Source: Ascidia mentula (lineage: Eukaryota > Chordata > Ascidiacea > Phlebobranchia > Ascidiidae). Taken from it: 64,000 nucleotides of DNA. This document shows positions 11,675 through 23,400 of this stretch, one piece after another. Location: assembly GCA_947561715.1 (NCBI GenBank), contig OX387201.1, positions 10,740,001 to 10,804,000 of the forward strand. Direction: 5' to 3'. The notes under the pieces are model-generated. The model ran no database searches and was not told where the DNA came from. It saw only the letters and a list, made by a program, of their open reading frames with translations. The position numbers were made by a program, and so were the translations under genes. Each line of letters opens with the position of its first letter. Position 1 is the stretch's first letter.

Positions 11675-13872
11675 GAAGTAAACAATTTGCTACACTTAAT
11701 ATAAAAATCATCAGTATATTCATAAGAAATTAGTCAAAACCAATGAATAAAAATTGTTTCAAATACTTTAATAATATTTGAGATCAATAAAACGAAAGTT
11801 GACAATGATAGAAAGTGTGCTGCAAACAGTGCCACTGTCTCGACTTATCGGATCATAAGTCGCCACAACGTGAAAACAATATGAAAAAATCTGTTCAGCT
11901 AGCTGGCAAGACATTCCTATTCATTAGCTACACTGATGATCCCAAACAGGTTAAAACAGGGGCACTGTATCAATGTCGTTTTTTTGTATGCATTATTTTA
12001 ATTGCCATCATTGCGAGTGGTCGAGAATTTAATACGAAACCTCGTGGGCAAAAGCTCTTATATGATGAGGTTCAACTCCACAACATCCTCCAATATATCT
12101 CACTCCAATGTTATGAGCTTCTCTCGCAAATTTGTGGGCATCAATTCGAGTGATAGTTCGCTGATCCAAAGCTATATATGTATTGTGTACATTTTGCACT
12201 TGTTAGTGAATTAATAAAACTGAAACAAAGTTTTATCTCAATCAGCCAAACTTTCTAAATTCCAGTACGCTGATATGGACAATTTTATTACAATCTAAAC
12301 AAACAACTAACATACCTAATGGTGCTTCGGGTAGTGCGGAATACCCATAGATATTATTCTCAACTTCAGGACATAACCATCCCAGAGGTTGGCACATCAG
12401 GTAGGGATGTAGATCAGCTTCATCCAATGCTTTCTTCATTATTTTTAACGTCTTAAGGTGAGTATTGATATCGTACATACAATTAGGACCTAAAAATTAA
12501 GCGGGTCTGTTTCATACATTGCTAAATTTAAATGTATAGCTTATATTGTTACTCTACCAATAATGTCGGCTCCCGCCCTGGCCATTCTTACGGCACATTC
12601 CCCCACAGAAACGCCATCTTTGTCTCCCATTGGACTAATCCGCATGGTGGCAACAATGGGCTTTTTCGCTCTTTTCATGACGTCAATGCAGATTTCCAAT
12701 TCCTCAATGTACCAGAAAAACTACCACAAAATATTGCTGTTCTTGACATTAAATATATAATATACTTGTAAATAAACTGTTGATCGGATTGTAACTGACA
12801 ATTATCTGTAATAAAATGCACGAAAATCAACCGAAAGTCTTCAATCTTTCTTCAAAAGCAACACAGCGTTTAGTTTTTTTAGTTCCAAACACATATAAAT
12901 CCTTCAAACGTTCTTTTTTGTTAATTGTGTTCACGTATTTCTGTTCACAATTTTATGACTTCTCTACCATGTTGTAATCATGTAGTCAAAAGTATCAAAG
13001 AACAATGCCATAATTTTTTTGTATTTGAAGTTAGATTTAGACTACAGTTTTGGGTCAATTTTAAATTACCTCTCCAAGAATGAAATCGACGTCATGATCG
13101 ATAAACACTTGAAGTTGAGTTTCAAATTCCTTTCTCACTGCGTCAATTCCTTTCTTCTGTGCAAAGCTTATAACTGGTGAGAGACCTCCACAGACTAAAG
13201 CATCACCTTCGTCTGCGATTTCACGAGCAATATCACAAGCTGCTTTGTTCAGTTCTGTACACTAAAAGTCAAAAATGGTGAATCTTTGACACTTATTGCA
13301 CTTTACAAAAAAATATAGACGTTGTGAGTAAGTAATTAAGGCAAGTATTTATATATTTGTTAGTATTATCAAAACATGCAAAACCCTATTTAAACACATG
13401 TATTTTACAGTTTTTGAAAGTAACATTATTAAAAAAAGTTTCGTTCGCTGCTGCTGTGCTCATCATCAGTTCTGCAAACCAACTGACCTGACTTGTGACC
13501 AAACGCACACAAAAGCGGATAAGCGAATCCAAAGGCAAGCTTATCATGCTTAGCAAATTAGCTCTGTCTATTCTATTCCGTGTAATTATATGTTTTTGGC
13601 ACCTAACATTATTTAGTTACAGTTCCGTATATTATAAGAGCTACGTATATTTAATCATTGTTGATTTTTACTGACTTTTTGAATTACAAATGTCGAATAA
13701 ACAAACCACGGTCAAAAAAGTAATCTTACCGTTAGTTTAATATCAGCACTTTTTAGTTTACCCTCGCTGCAGTAAAAACTTGGTGTTTGCACGACGTCCG
13801 ATCCAGCCCTCACATATTCCCTGAGCAACTGACGAACTGCTTCCGGGTAAAGTACACACGCTTCAGGTGTCC
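11287..13872 (-). pseudogene. BHMT2 copy A, 5'-truncated betaine-homocysteine methyltransferase
   Basis: Exons: partial exon 1 13730-13872, then 13070-13261, 12558-12720, 12316-12489, 12041-12171, 11568-11665 and 11287-11365 (TAA). Lengths after exon 1 equal those of intact BHMT1-B (192, 163, 174, 131, 98 and 79), and the frame is open. The zinc-binding Cys residues (G-P-N-C in exon 4, GGCCG in exon 5) and the C-terminal DDYWMNC and STGRPFSP are present. The duplication junction removed codons 1-39, which carry the start, VIGDGS and the substrate-loop Trp. An in-frame TAA lies just upstream of the break and no Met remains in exon 1. The donor after exon 5 reads GTTTCG rather than GTAAYC as in BHMT1. 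A new upstream exon could rescue it; otherwise it is dead. Confidence 0.85.
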
Positions 13873-13873
13873 C
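13872..13873. other. Tandem duplication junction
   Basis: BHMT2 exon 1 sequence is shared between 13730-13872 and 46545-46687. At 13873 copy A switches to unrelated sequence, while copy B continues through the rest of exon 1 to its ATG at 46802. The switch falls inside a codon at the Trp39/Thr40 boundary of the enzyme. The sequence to the right of the junction begins about 200 bp downstream of the stop codon of the Ig-domain gene. Confidence 0.85.
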
Positions 13874-14072
13874 AAGTTAGCAACGGAATTAAATTCTTAT
13901 TTTACTGTGATCACCGAATTCTCAGAAGTATTTTTTACCACTTCTTAAAACCTTTTGAGTCATCTTTCAAATCAGCACAAAGTTCGATATGGTCTATATT
14001 TTACAAGGTATGAATGAGATGATATACCGATGCCACTGAAATACTTTATACGATCTTAATACGCATAATTGG

Positions 14073-15928
14073 CTAGCGATAAACACGGAGCTTGATAGTT
14101 TTCACGGACGTTCCCATCATGTTGCTTGCAAAGCATTTGTAGAAGCCGTCATCGGAATACGCAGCTCCTCTAATGGTAAGTGTACCATTGCGAAGCATTG
14201 TGATACCTGGTCTCGATCTTCGGTTAACCGCCTGTTTTCAGAGTGCGTTACAATGTAAAGGCCAACATTTTGTTAGGAATGGCATTAGTTTCTCTAGTTT
14301 TTTAAAATAAAACTTATCTAACCCCATTGTCCACCACCCTCCTTCCATTCGGCAATACCCAGTAATAAGACGGGGGAGGGACGGCAACCGCACTGCATTC
14401 CATTGTTATTGTCCTTCCCAGCTTTACATAATTCATCCATGATCTACTACGTTTGATCTTAGGTGCAAATGGTGGAGTCTAAAAAAGAGTTTTTGAAATT
14501 AGCAAGTCCATGTTCATGCATGAATCAATTAAAAGATCTTTGCTCACCCTAACTGTAACGATTCGCGTTGCGTTGCCTGCAACATTCGATGCTACACAGC
14601 GCCATCTGCCGGCAAAAGAAAGAGCCATGCTACGTATCACAAGTTCGCCGTTTGGCTTTATGTAAAATCTAAAAATATGAAACTGTGTTAAAATTTTTAT
14701 TACATACAGAGACCAGTTTTTATAAATGCTTCATAGCAACTTAATCAACATAAAACACCCCAAACCGTAAAATATTTGTCAACTTGAGTAAAACAAAATA
14801 ACAAAGGGTTATACCCATTTCCCCAAGAACCAGCTGAATACGTCCTTCCGTTCGGTGTCGTCCAACGAATTTGCGGTTTGGGATTTCCAGCCGAAGTTGA
14901 GCACTCCGCGCCCCCTTTTCTGTTTTTTCCGATAGTTATTGATTTAGAGAGAGGCTGTTTGATTTTTGGAGCCATAATTTCCACTGTAAGATCAACCTCA
15001 GTGCGAGTCGTTCTAATACACACAAATACTTCGTGTTGGAAGAAAACTTTTGGATTCTTAGGAAACTGATTGTCACATCAACGCGTTACGTTTTCTTGTT
15101 CGCAGCTGATGATTTTTAACATAAAATAAGTGCAAAAGTTTGTTTCCGTAACTTACACAAGTAAGTTTACTAAAAGTTTAGTTTAACATGATAAAAAAAT
15201 GTCATATAAAACATTTTGTGTGGCAATTTGTTTCGATAATTAAAGATGGTCACTAAAATTCAAGAGCACTTTCGTGTAAAGTATGTACGTGTCAAATGAT
15301 AAACAGTTTAGTCAACAAACCCTTTCTTGTTGCGGGCCAAACAAGTGTATGTTCCACTGTCTTCCCTTGTCAATTTACTGATGCGTAATGTTCCATTATA
15401 AAGTGTCCTGTGTCTCCAAGTGGGTACAGGCAACGGAAAGCCAGCCTTCTCCCCGTTGGGAAGCCGCCACTCTATTGATCCGGGAAACCGCCACCACCTG
15501 CTCCGATGTTTTCGATCGTGTGGAAACCGACAGTGAAGAAAAACACTTTCCTCCACCATTCTTTGAAGACTGGACCTGCAGAAGAAAATATGTAAGCAGA
15601 AAGTTTGTAACAAAACGACATGTTTCCGAATTCTCCAGATCATTGAATCACGTGTGCACGCTTCAGAAGGTCTTTGTTTAAATTTTCTCACAAAATCGAA
15701 ATTGCTTTCTTATATCAATCAGCATTTACTCAAAACACACCTGTAAACTTTTTCGGGTCCGTTCTGAGTACTGATGATTTGTGAAGTTTTCATTCGCTTG
15801 GTTTGCGCTTCGGCAGGCTCGGCTTCGATCAACACTAAGTATAACAGAAGATGAAATAATACGACTTGCGCTGCCTTCTTCCTGTAATTCGGCACTACTT
15901 GGTACTCTTTCCACTTCAGGGAGAGCAT
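14073..15928 (-). CDS. Secreted protein with three Ig domains
   Basis: Six exons with consistent phases: 15741-15928, 15321-15575, 14815-15012, 14548-14668, 14323-14478 and 14073-14231 (TAG), 358 codons in all. The ATG at 15928 is preceded directly by an in-frame TAA. The first exon encodes basic residues, a hydrophobic run (VVLFHLLLYLVLI) and a small-residue cleavage region, so it is a likely signal peptide. Three Ig folds follow. Each has a Cys in strand B, a strand C Trp followed by a PNG turn (EWRLPNG, RWTTPNG, YWVLPNG), and a strand F Cys (SGTYTC, AGRWRC, DGFYKC). The W-x-x-PNG pattern recalls the C-terminal Ig repeats of the MXRA5/IGSF10 group; that is resemblance only. No transmembrane segment or GPI signal is seen. 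It lies downstream of Eph-B on the same strand, and a joint transcript cannot be excluded. Confidence 0.75.
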
Positions 15929-16106
15929 TTACCGGTGACGCAAAAATTGAATTAGTCATGACATTTGCTTCATCCACTGAAAATGTTGCGTCGGTTGTTG
16001 TTTTGTTGTCTGTTGATCCGTGTACTACTGTCTTTGATGGAACGATTATGCTTTAACTTCCCATAAAATTGCAGACCAAAACAAATACATAAAATACTGC
16101 ACAAAC

Positions 16107-16168
16107 CTCGAATGTGAAATTATGCGATGAGGTGGAAACCAAGCGGGTGTTGGAAATCTCGGATGGCG
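16107..16168 (-). CDS. Candidate Eph-B exon 11, start of second FN3 repeat
   Basis: A 62-base stretch sits between a good acceptor (TATTTTCAG) and a GTTTGT donor. It enters in the phase left by exon 10 and reads APSEISNTRLVSTSSHNFTFE. The plus-strand Eph starts its second FN3 repeat with [10 protein letters not shown] in the same phase after the equivalent exon. The expected Trp would be the next codon, so the fold is cut after its first strands. Reading on through the donor gives a hydrophobic stretch and then a stop. No downstream exon in the right phase was recognised before the duplication junction. Confidence 0.45.
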
Positions 16169-16576
16169 CTGAAAATAGATAACGGGAAGTTAATGCAGGG
16201 GTCAGCAGTATCATATACTACAGCAAAAGGTTCGGGTTACCAGAATTATGCTGTCCTTTCTGACTCACTCGTTAATTGCATTTTATTACTGATAACAGCA
16301 TAGTTAATCGGTTCAGGTCGGATTCGGCCTTATTTAAAAAATAAGCAAAAAAGGCCACTTGCGTGGCTTCTATTTTAGGATGTTATCCTCCTGATATTGG
16401 TAGCAATCGCATTCCACCCCGGTGGAGTCGCGTGCCGTGCGAAAGTGCCAGCTCGAAAGTTCTCCCGCGATGGACGAAAAATAACAACAAACAAACGCGA
16501 ATACCGCGGGCTTACGCACATGACACGCAAGCTCCAAAAGGTCACCCGTCGTAAACCGGTTGTAAGCTCCTGGTCA

Positions 16577-17633
16577 CAATTCAATTCAATTCAATTCATT
16601 TTATTTCTCGCAAACGTCATCGAATACGCACAACAACTTGCAGCAATCATTTCGACTGGTGACGTGACGAAGGACCGGTGGAACCATTCTTGGTCATATG
16701 ACCGGCCCTATGGAAGGTACGGGCGTTGCAAAAAGACAAACACATATCGGCAACTGGAAGAAAAACTTTTCATTTTTTTTTCCTTTTATATCAACTAGTT
16801 TTATATTTTTTTGTTTTTTTTGAAAAAAAAACAAAACAACAACAACAAAAGATGTGTTACGTATCTATCATTAATAAGCTTGGCAGAACACATTAGACGG
16901 TGTGAAGATATATCTAGGCACGTCTGTGGAGTGTGGACTTATGTTGAGGCACGTGATGGCGGCACGTGCTGGCGGCAGGTTTGCGATAATTATTTGATTA
17001 ATTGGTGTCGTGTCTGATTGAATTATAACATTCCTGGGGGTGTTTACCTCGCCCACGTGTTGTTGTTTAGATTTTTGTCAAGCGATTCGATGAGGAATGC
17101 GTGCAGTGCTTTGTGGAATCCGACCAAACTGAACTTTTTTATGTTTTCAGGAATGTTGTTCCAAATTTCTACGCCTTTGTAATTTAAGTTTTTTTTGCCC
17201 AATTCCGTTGATGCACGTGGAAGAAAATATTTGAGGTTGGTATGACTTCTGGTTGTGTGGGCATGAACTCTAGCAACTGGTGTGAAATAATTTTTGAAAA
17301 CTGGTGGCAAACGTTGATTTTTGTACTTGTGTACGAACCTTCCAATTTGTAAATTATGCATTAAGTGAATCGGCAGAATTTTGGTGTTTAAATGTAGTTG
17401 CCAGGTGTGGGTGCGAAAAGGACTATTGGTAACTAAGCGCAGTGCCCGATTCTGCATAACCACTAGAGGATGTAGCAGTGACGGACTAGCAAAACCCCAT
17501 GTTAGAAGACCATATCTTAGGTGAGAGTGTACTAGTGCATGATACACAATTCGAAGTGTGTCTTGGCCTAAGTGGTGCTTGAGCTTGTACATGATAGCGA
17601 TGGTTTTGGCTATTTTTTTGCACAACACGCGTC
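16577..17633 (-). mobile_element. LINE fragment, 3' end of reverse transcriptase ORF
   Basis: An open frame on the minus strand (17044-17628, 194 codons) resembles the C-terminal part of non-LTR retrotransposon polymerases: an HSHLRYGLLTWG-type thumb segment, MQNRALRLV, and an acidic and aromatic tail with NIPENIK. The 3' untranslated part extends left to 16577 and ends in four or five tandem AATTC/GAATT units, as expected for L2/CR1-type elements that end in short repeats instead of poly(A). The finger and palm domains with the catalytic FADD are absent, so this is a 5'-truncated dead insertion inside an Eph-B intron. Confidence 0.85.
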
Positions 17634-20486
17634 TTGACCATCAAATTGACCATTTCTGCCGGAAAAGCGAATAGAACCTTGACCTAATTTTTATACGTGA
17701 AATGAATTTTACTTTCTGCTGATCACAACCCGATTCATGGTTCACGGTTCTGCCTTAAATATGTTTCGCAATGACACAAACTTTATTTCATTGAGCAAAA
17801 TGAGGGTTCTATGAATGAGAATTGAATTGACAAAATAACCTGATTATTTCAATGGTTGTATTTATTTATCTAGTTTTACTTTTGTTATAAAAGTCTTACC
17901 CATACTTTTCACAAGTATTATTAGAACCGGCTAAACGCAAGAGAAAAATCGAGAAACGAACAGACCTCAGTCTCTTAAAGGCGTGGGAAACGTGGCTGAG
18001 AGTCGGGGGTTGGGTAACACAGACAGTTTGGTTTTATTTTGACATTATCACAAAAGTTTCAGTTTCAAGACGAGTTAATCTAATTGGGCGAGCAGCCTTT
18101 TCCATAATGAAGTGTTCACGGGGCTTCGAGTCGGTCGTCGGAATTAGGTTTCAAATGCATTTGTCTGTGCCAGCAGCTACTTCCTAACTTCTTCGGTCGT
18201 CTCGGGTTTTCGTTCAGCGATAAATAAATGTCATTCTAACGCGCTTGGCCACCCCGGAGTTGTTTGGAGGTTTGAAAATTTTGAACTTGAAGCGAACGCA
18301 GCGTTACATTTTGTAACAATTTATGATCTGGTGTTTTCATCGCAAGTTGATCATATTTTTATCCAACATTAATAGAAAGCACAGAGCTTTTTGAAAAAAA
18401 AACTATTAGAGAACGAATAGATCATATATAGAAGTTCTGAATGACATATGAATTGAGTTCTAAATCAAACAAACATACCTATACCTACTATATAAGGGCA
18501 TTAATTAATGTTAACACTAGCAAAACTCCCTCTCCACGGACGTGCCTGTTATGATTCAACAAGCCTCACAAGTGAGCATTGAACCAAGGAATGCAAACGC
18601 AAAGATCAACCAACTGAGAGTGAGGAGGACCCAACAACTTTGCAACAAGTCGCTTAAACCAGGCATTTCGAACAAGGGGCCTTTGTAATTTAACCCCTTC
18701 TTTAACAGTTGTAAAACCCAGTGGGTTGGTGACCTAGAACATCGACAATGACCCGGCTGTTTACGTCTGAAAACGCAGATCATCATGGTATACTGAGCGC
18801 ACCTTCCCACACAACTGAAGCTTTGCCAAACATTTCAAAACAATCGGTTGCGAAAAGTCGCTTTTAAAGTCGTGCTTTGGTGGTTGGTTCACTGCACGCG
18901 CCATAACTCGACTTCAGCCTTGGATGGGCAAGCATTTGGTTGTTGCAATTGGGTGGTGAGTAATGCAAACTTTGTGGCATCAAAATGTAATAATGTAAAT
19001 ATTCAAAACGTGTGTTTTATCTTGTAGGCAAATTAAAAATCAATTGCAATTTTTTTTTGCCGATAAATCCAAACATAAAAATTCGATGCGAAATTACCTG
19101 CCTATTTATGTACTTTGGATCAAATATTAATTTAAAGCTTCGCGAAGATAAAGATCAGATGAAAAGGGACAAGCAGAATTCAAACTATGCACACTGATAC
19201 GATCGTGCCGTGATGAAGCACTTCAACTTTATACCGCAAATATGAAGCAAGAGCGAGGCTTCATTCCCGTGTTTGAGGTCGTCACATACCGAGAGGATAC
19301 TGCGAAATGAAGAAATATGCGCGGTCGTCTTATCTGAGAGTGGGTGGTTACAACAACTGCAGATACGACGCGTTTTTCCGCTTTGCCCTATGAGGTAATA
19401 AAACGATGTACTGACAAACATGCTGATGCTGAAGGTTATCGCAGGACAACTGGTGCCATGTTTTTCAGGGACAACAATACATTAAGTCAAAGTAACGGAG
19501 AGGTTCAAAATTCATGTGTGTCTGAGAAAAGCACTACAAAATGGAATCGCGTAATTAAATATTTCGGGTCCAAACTCTTAGAAAAATATTCAAACAACGT
19601 GACGGGATGAAGAAAGTTAATAATTGGAAACTAAAACAAGAAAAACATTTAAATTCGATGAACACGTCAGGTGTCCGTCTGCATTGCTGGACTTAAACAA
19701 ACAGTCGCATTGTTGGGCCTCAAGCGGTTTTGACCGGTTTAATCCGGTGCGACGCTGCTGAACGCAGCAAGCAAGGCTGCGCAAGCCCTTTTCGCGCTTA
19801 CACTATCAACAGAGTTGCACGAAGAAAATCCGATTAACCCAGGGGCGAACTCCGCATATGCAATATTCAAACGCCCTGCAAGCTAATATTACAATATAAG
19901 CGTAAAACCACCCACGCACACGTATAATGCACCTTCACGTCACGCAAAGACAAGAATGTGGATTGTGGACTTCGATACCGGGATGAAGTTATGCTGACAT
20001 CAGTAAAAGAGAATCAGGCCCCACTTTATAATCCGTTAGATTTCTCAGGTGACACGCGAACTTGGCAGCGCGTATAGAGTGTCGCTAAGGCAGGGATTAT
20101 GAGTTTGTTTCCAGTGAGATCTTTAAGCAAATCCGTCACGTTCTGGCGATTTGCGTCGCGAAAAATCAGCACGCGCGAGTGCAATGAAGATGTCGGATTA
20201 GCAAAACTCGCCGCGCGAGCGAAACCAAAAATAAGTAAGCGACATTCGGACCAACATGAACATGCATTAAACTTTCAAATAATCCGAGGATTTGAATTCT
20301 ACTTCTGTAATGCTACGTTCAAGACACGACCACTGACACAAAAGCCTGAAACGCCAACTTTTAACTCTTAATGAGATGTGATAAGAACGACTGAAATATT
20401 TATGCATTGGTTTGCAAGAGCCCGGAGCTTATTTAATTATTGTGTTTGCAAACAAGAAAAGCTCAGTAATTGGTTGATTGTCTTAC
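17634..20486. other. Eph-B intron 10 region, no exon recognised
   Basis: No Eph, kinase or Ig exon was recognised on either strand. A minus-strand open frame near 18556-18810 has a hydrophobic run but no in-phase splice sites. The part from about 19.7 kb to 21.4 kb has more CpG than its surroundings; no gene explains it. Confidence 0.4.
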
Positions 20487-23400
20487 CTGCTTCTTCTGTG
20501 ACGATTAACACTAGAGCGCGTGCTGGAGCAGTTTCACTGGACGGGGTAACACCATTCATCGCGAAAACCTGTTCAACATAGAAGTGATTAACCACCCTTC
20601 GTGCATATGGGGCCGGAATTCATGTAATACCACACCGTACTTGTGCAAGGTGGTTCCCGTATGTGTCAGATGGCAGAAAGCTAGATTGTTTAATGCACTT
20701 ACCCTGCTGTGATCACGTCACCTAGTAAGCCTATTAATGCGCCCTCTATCAGACAAACAGGATCAACAAGACGTATATGCGGTAAATAATGCAAAGACCT
20801 GCGGGGACGACGGACGTAACAGGATTGTTTGAGCTTCGCCGGTGGTATTAAAAATACCGTCTTAGTGTGATACGGGATTAAATATAACTGGCAACATCAA
20901 AAGAAACGTGTAATTAAATAACGACCTGCGGGGCTGTTAAATAATGAAAGGTTTTTTCTAATTCAGTTAAGCGCATGAACGCTTCTACACGTGTATATAG
21001 CACTCGATGCAGTCGGTATACGCGGTTTGGCCGGTTCAACGGAAATTCGTTTAGTCGATCCGTTGCTCAATTGACTTCAAATCTAATCACGGCGCGAAGG
21101 TGATGGATTGAGTAAGTCAAGTTCTGAGCAACTACGCGTCGCTTAAACCCAAGCCAACTCGATCAGGGAGACACGTCGCCCGACCTGGACGTCCAACCGG
21201 CGATTTATAAGAGGTATTTTAGCTACCGTTATAGCATCAATATTTTATGTGCAGGAGATTAGACAAAGCGTAAGGAGTTCCGCGCGCGATTAGTAAATCG
21301 AAGGGGTATGGATCGGCGACAAGTTATGTCGTGTCACTCCCGTGGAAAGGAATGTTAACCATCAACCACCCGCTCAGGACATGCCGGGGAGGAAATTACG
21401 AAAAAAGTTTTAAAAATGCATTAGAAGCCTTTACTAATAATATTTAATTTTTTTTTTTTTTTTTCATCCACAAAACCGAAGTCAGCAAACCTACAAAAAA
21501 TGTAAACTGATATTTACAGCCGCTTTTTGAAACGTATGGAGATTAAGTATTGTTGTTGAGTGTTTTAAATCGTTGAAAGCATTCAACACCTACAGGTCTA
21601 CGTCGATATACGTGCAACAACTTGATTAACAAGAATGACGGCTATCGATATTTGTGACTAACTCATCAGTTGAGATTAGTAAAAAGAATTGTTCATTTCT
21701 GCTCCAATTATACCGATTTACTTATTTAAGTGTGTTTTGTTGACAGTTCTAAAATTGCCAGTTAAACTTATGCTGACCCGAACATATTTCCTATCACATA
21801 TACAGCTTCAAAGTTCGTCAGAATCTTTTCATAAGTTAATTTGAGTCAACCAAGCAACTTTTAAATCGCATATGTGATGTGGTTGATACATACAGATACA
21901 GGTCGCATACATTCGTAAAATTTCAGCCATGGTTTGGCAAGAAGGTATAAAGGACAGGTGGCATATGTTGCTTGCAATACCGGTTATTGTTTTATTGATT
22001 TCAACCGCTGCTTCGTTCCCGAAATTACCGACGTTGCAGGGAGTGGGTCAGGCAATATTGCTTCATGTGGCAACAATCGCCACACAAAATTACAACTAAT
22101 AAATTGGTAGCAAGACGTCCTGTCCGCAAAACACTGTTCTGATCGTTTTTGTTTTTTATTATTTTTTTTGATGGTGTCGCTGTAATGATCGGTTTACACT
22201 GCAGCCTATCACCCTTGTTTGTTTTATTGTCCACGTGTGGTGGTTTCAGCTGGGATCCACTCACTTCTGCTTAAATATGCAAAAACTCAACCAAAGTGGA
22301 GCACACTTGGGTACACACAGCATGGCAGCCGCAATTGGGAATTATTTAACAGTGAAAAAGAAAAAAGTCTGTATTCGGCATATCCTACAAACCATGAGCG
22401 TGATGCCTTGCGCAGGCCGAACTATGGTCCTGTGTTTGGCCCTACCTCTCAACGTAAATTGATTTTGCTTTAGAAAAAACGTCATTGAAGAAGTGAAATG
22501 TAAAATTTGCTTTTCGAAACAAGTCATTTTTTTTATAATTTTACTAACATTTCAAGAAAAATTTCGTTCGTAACTTTTATCTGTGTTAAAAGTCGACTAC
22601 CGAAAATCAGTAAATTTTGTGGCATGCAAAATTAACCAACACCAAGCGACATCTGACACGTTTGTTGAAGTTTAAAACACATTTTAACAACACCGGCACT
22701 CCCTCGTCGCAATAAATTATACATGTTGAGTGTGTGCAGGTAATGAACCGGCAACTCGCAAATGGACGGTGAGAGAACGCTAAAAGAAAATTGACGATGG
22801 CAATTTCCTTCCATGTTGGTGGAACGCATTTACGTGAACCCAAAATCGTCCTTCCCCACATAGTCAGGTAATTAACTATTAATACAGGAATCGAAACTAG
22901 TTTATCTGCTGTGGACGAACTCTACTGCACTGCGACGAGTTCGCTTACAGAGTGCCTGTGGTCGTGATTTGATCACTCGAGACGTGTGGAATGTTTTGGT
23001 GGATGCTGAGATCATCAATATACTCGAAATCCCATGAGACGAGAGATGGCGAAAACAAACAACACGCCACTGATTTTCTCAACATTACAGCAGCCGGGGC
23101 CGGAAGATAATACATATTAATCACATTGCCATGGTAGAGCTCTCTTAATTGACAATGAAGATAGTTGCGTTCAAATCGAGTACATTACGTTTGGAACAGG
23201 AATAATGAAAATAAACCAGGTAAAAATTAATTACACTTTCATTTTTTCATGGAAGACTATTTTTACCTGGAATCGATAATTGGAGAAAGGTTTGAGGCCG
23301 GTCACCTTTAACTCTGACCCCAACGTCATGTGGGGTCTTGGATTGTAAACAACGGTCGATTGGCACGGGTTGCAATTTTCAGGATTGTTATTTTCAGTTG

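Larger units (their letters stand above)
1..13872. repeat. Segmental duplication, copy A (left part off window)
   Basis: The sequence from position 1 reappears from 27095 with an offset of about 27094. Around 5-9 kb the offset becomes about 28000, and near 11.5-13.9 kb it becomes about 32800, because of indels. Matching covers exons, introns and intergenic DNA, with only scattered substitutions, so the event is recent. The copy contains Eph-A exons 1-6, BHMT1-A and BHMT2-A. The offset changes have two causes. Copy A lacks about 0.96 kb after BHMT1 exon 5, and copy B carries two extra 2.4-kb tandem units. Confidence 0.95.

Noticed and set aside
18556..18810. Minus-strand frame with a hydrophobic run that could be the missing Eph-B transmembrane segment
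   Set aside because: It lacks an in-phase acceptor and donor, the flanking FN3 sequence and juxtamembrane tyrosines.
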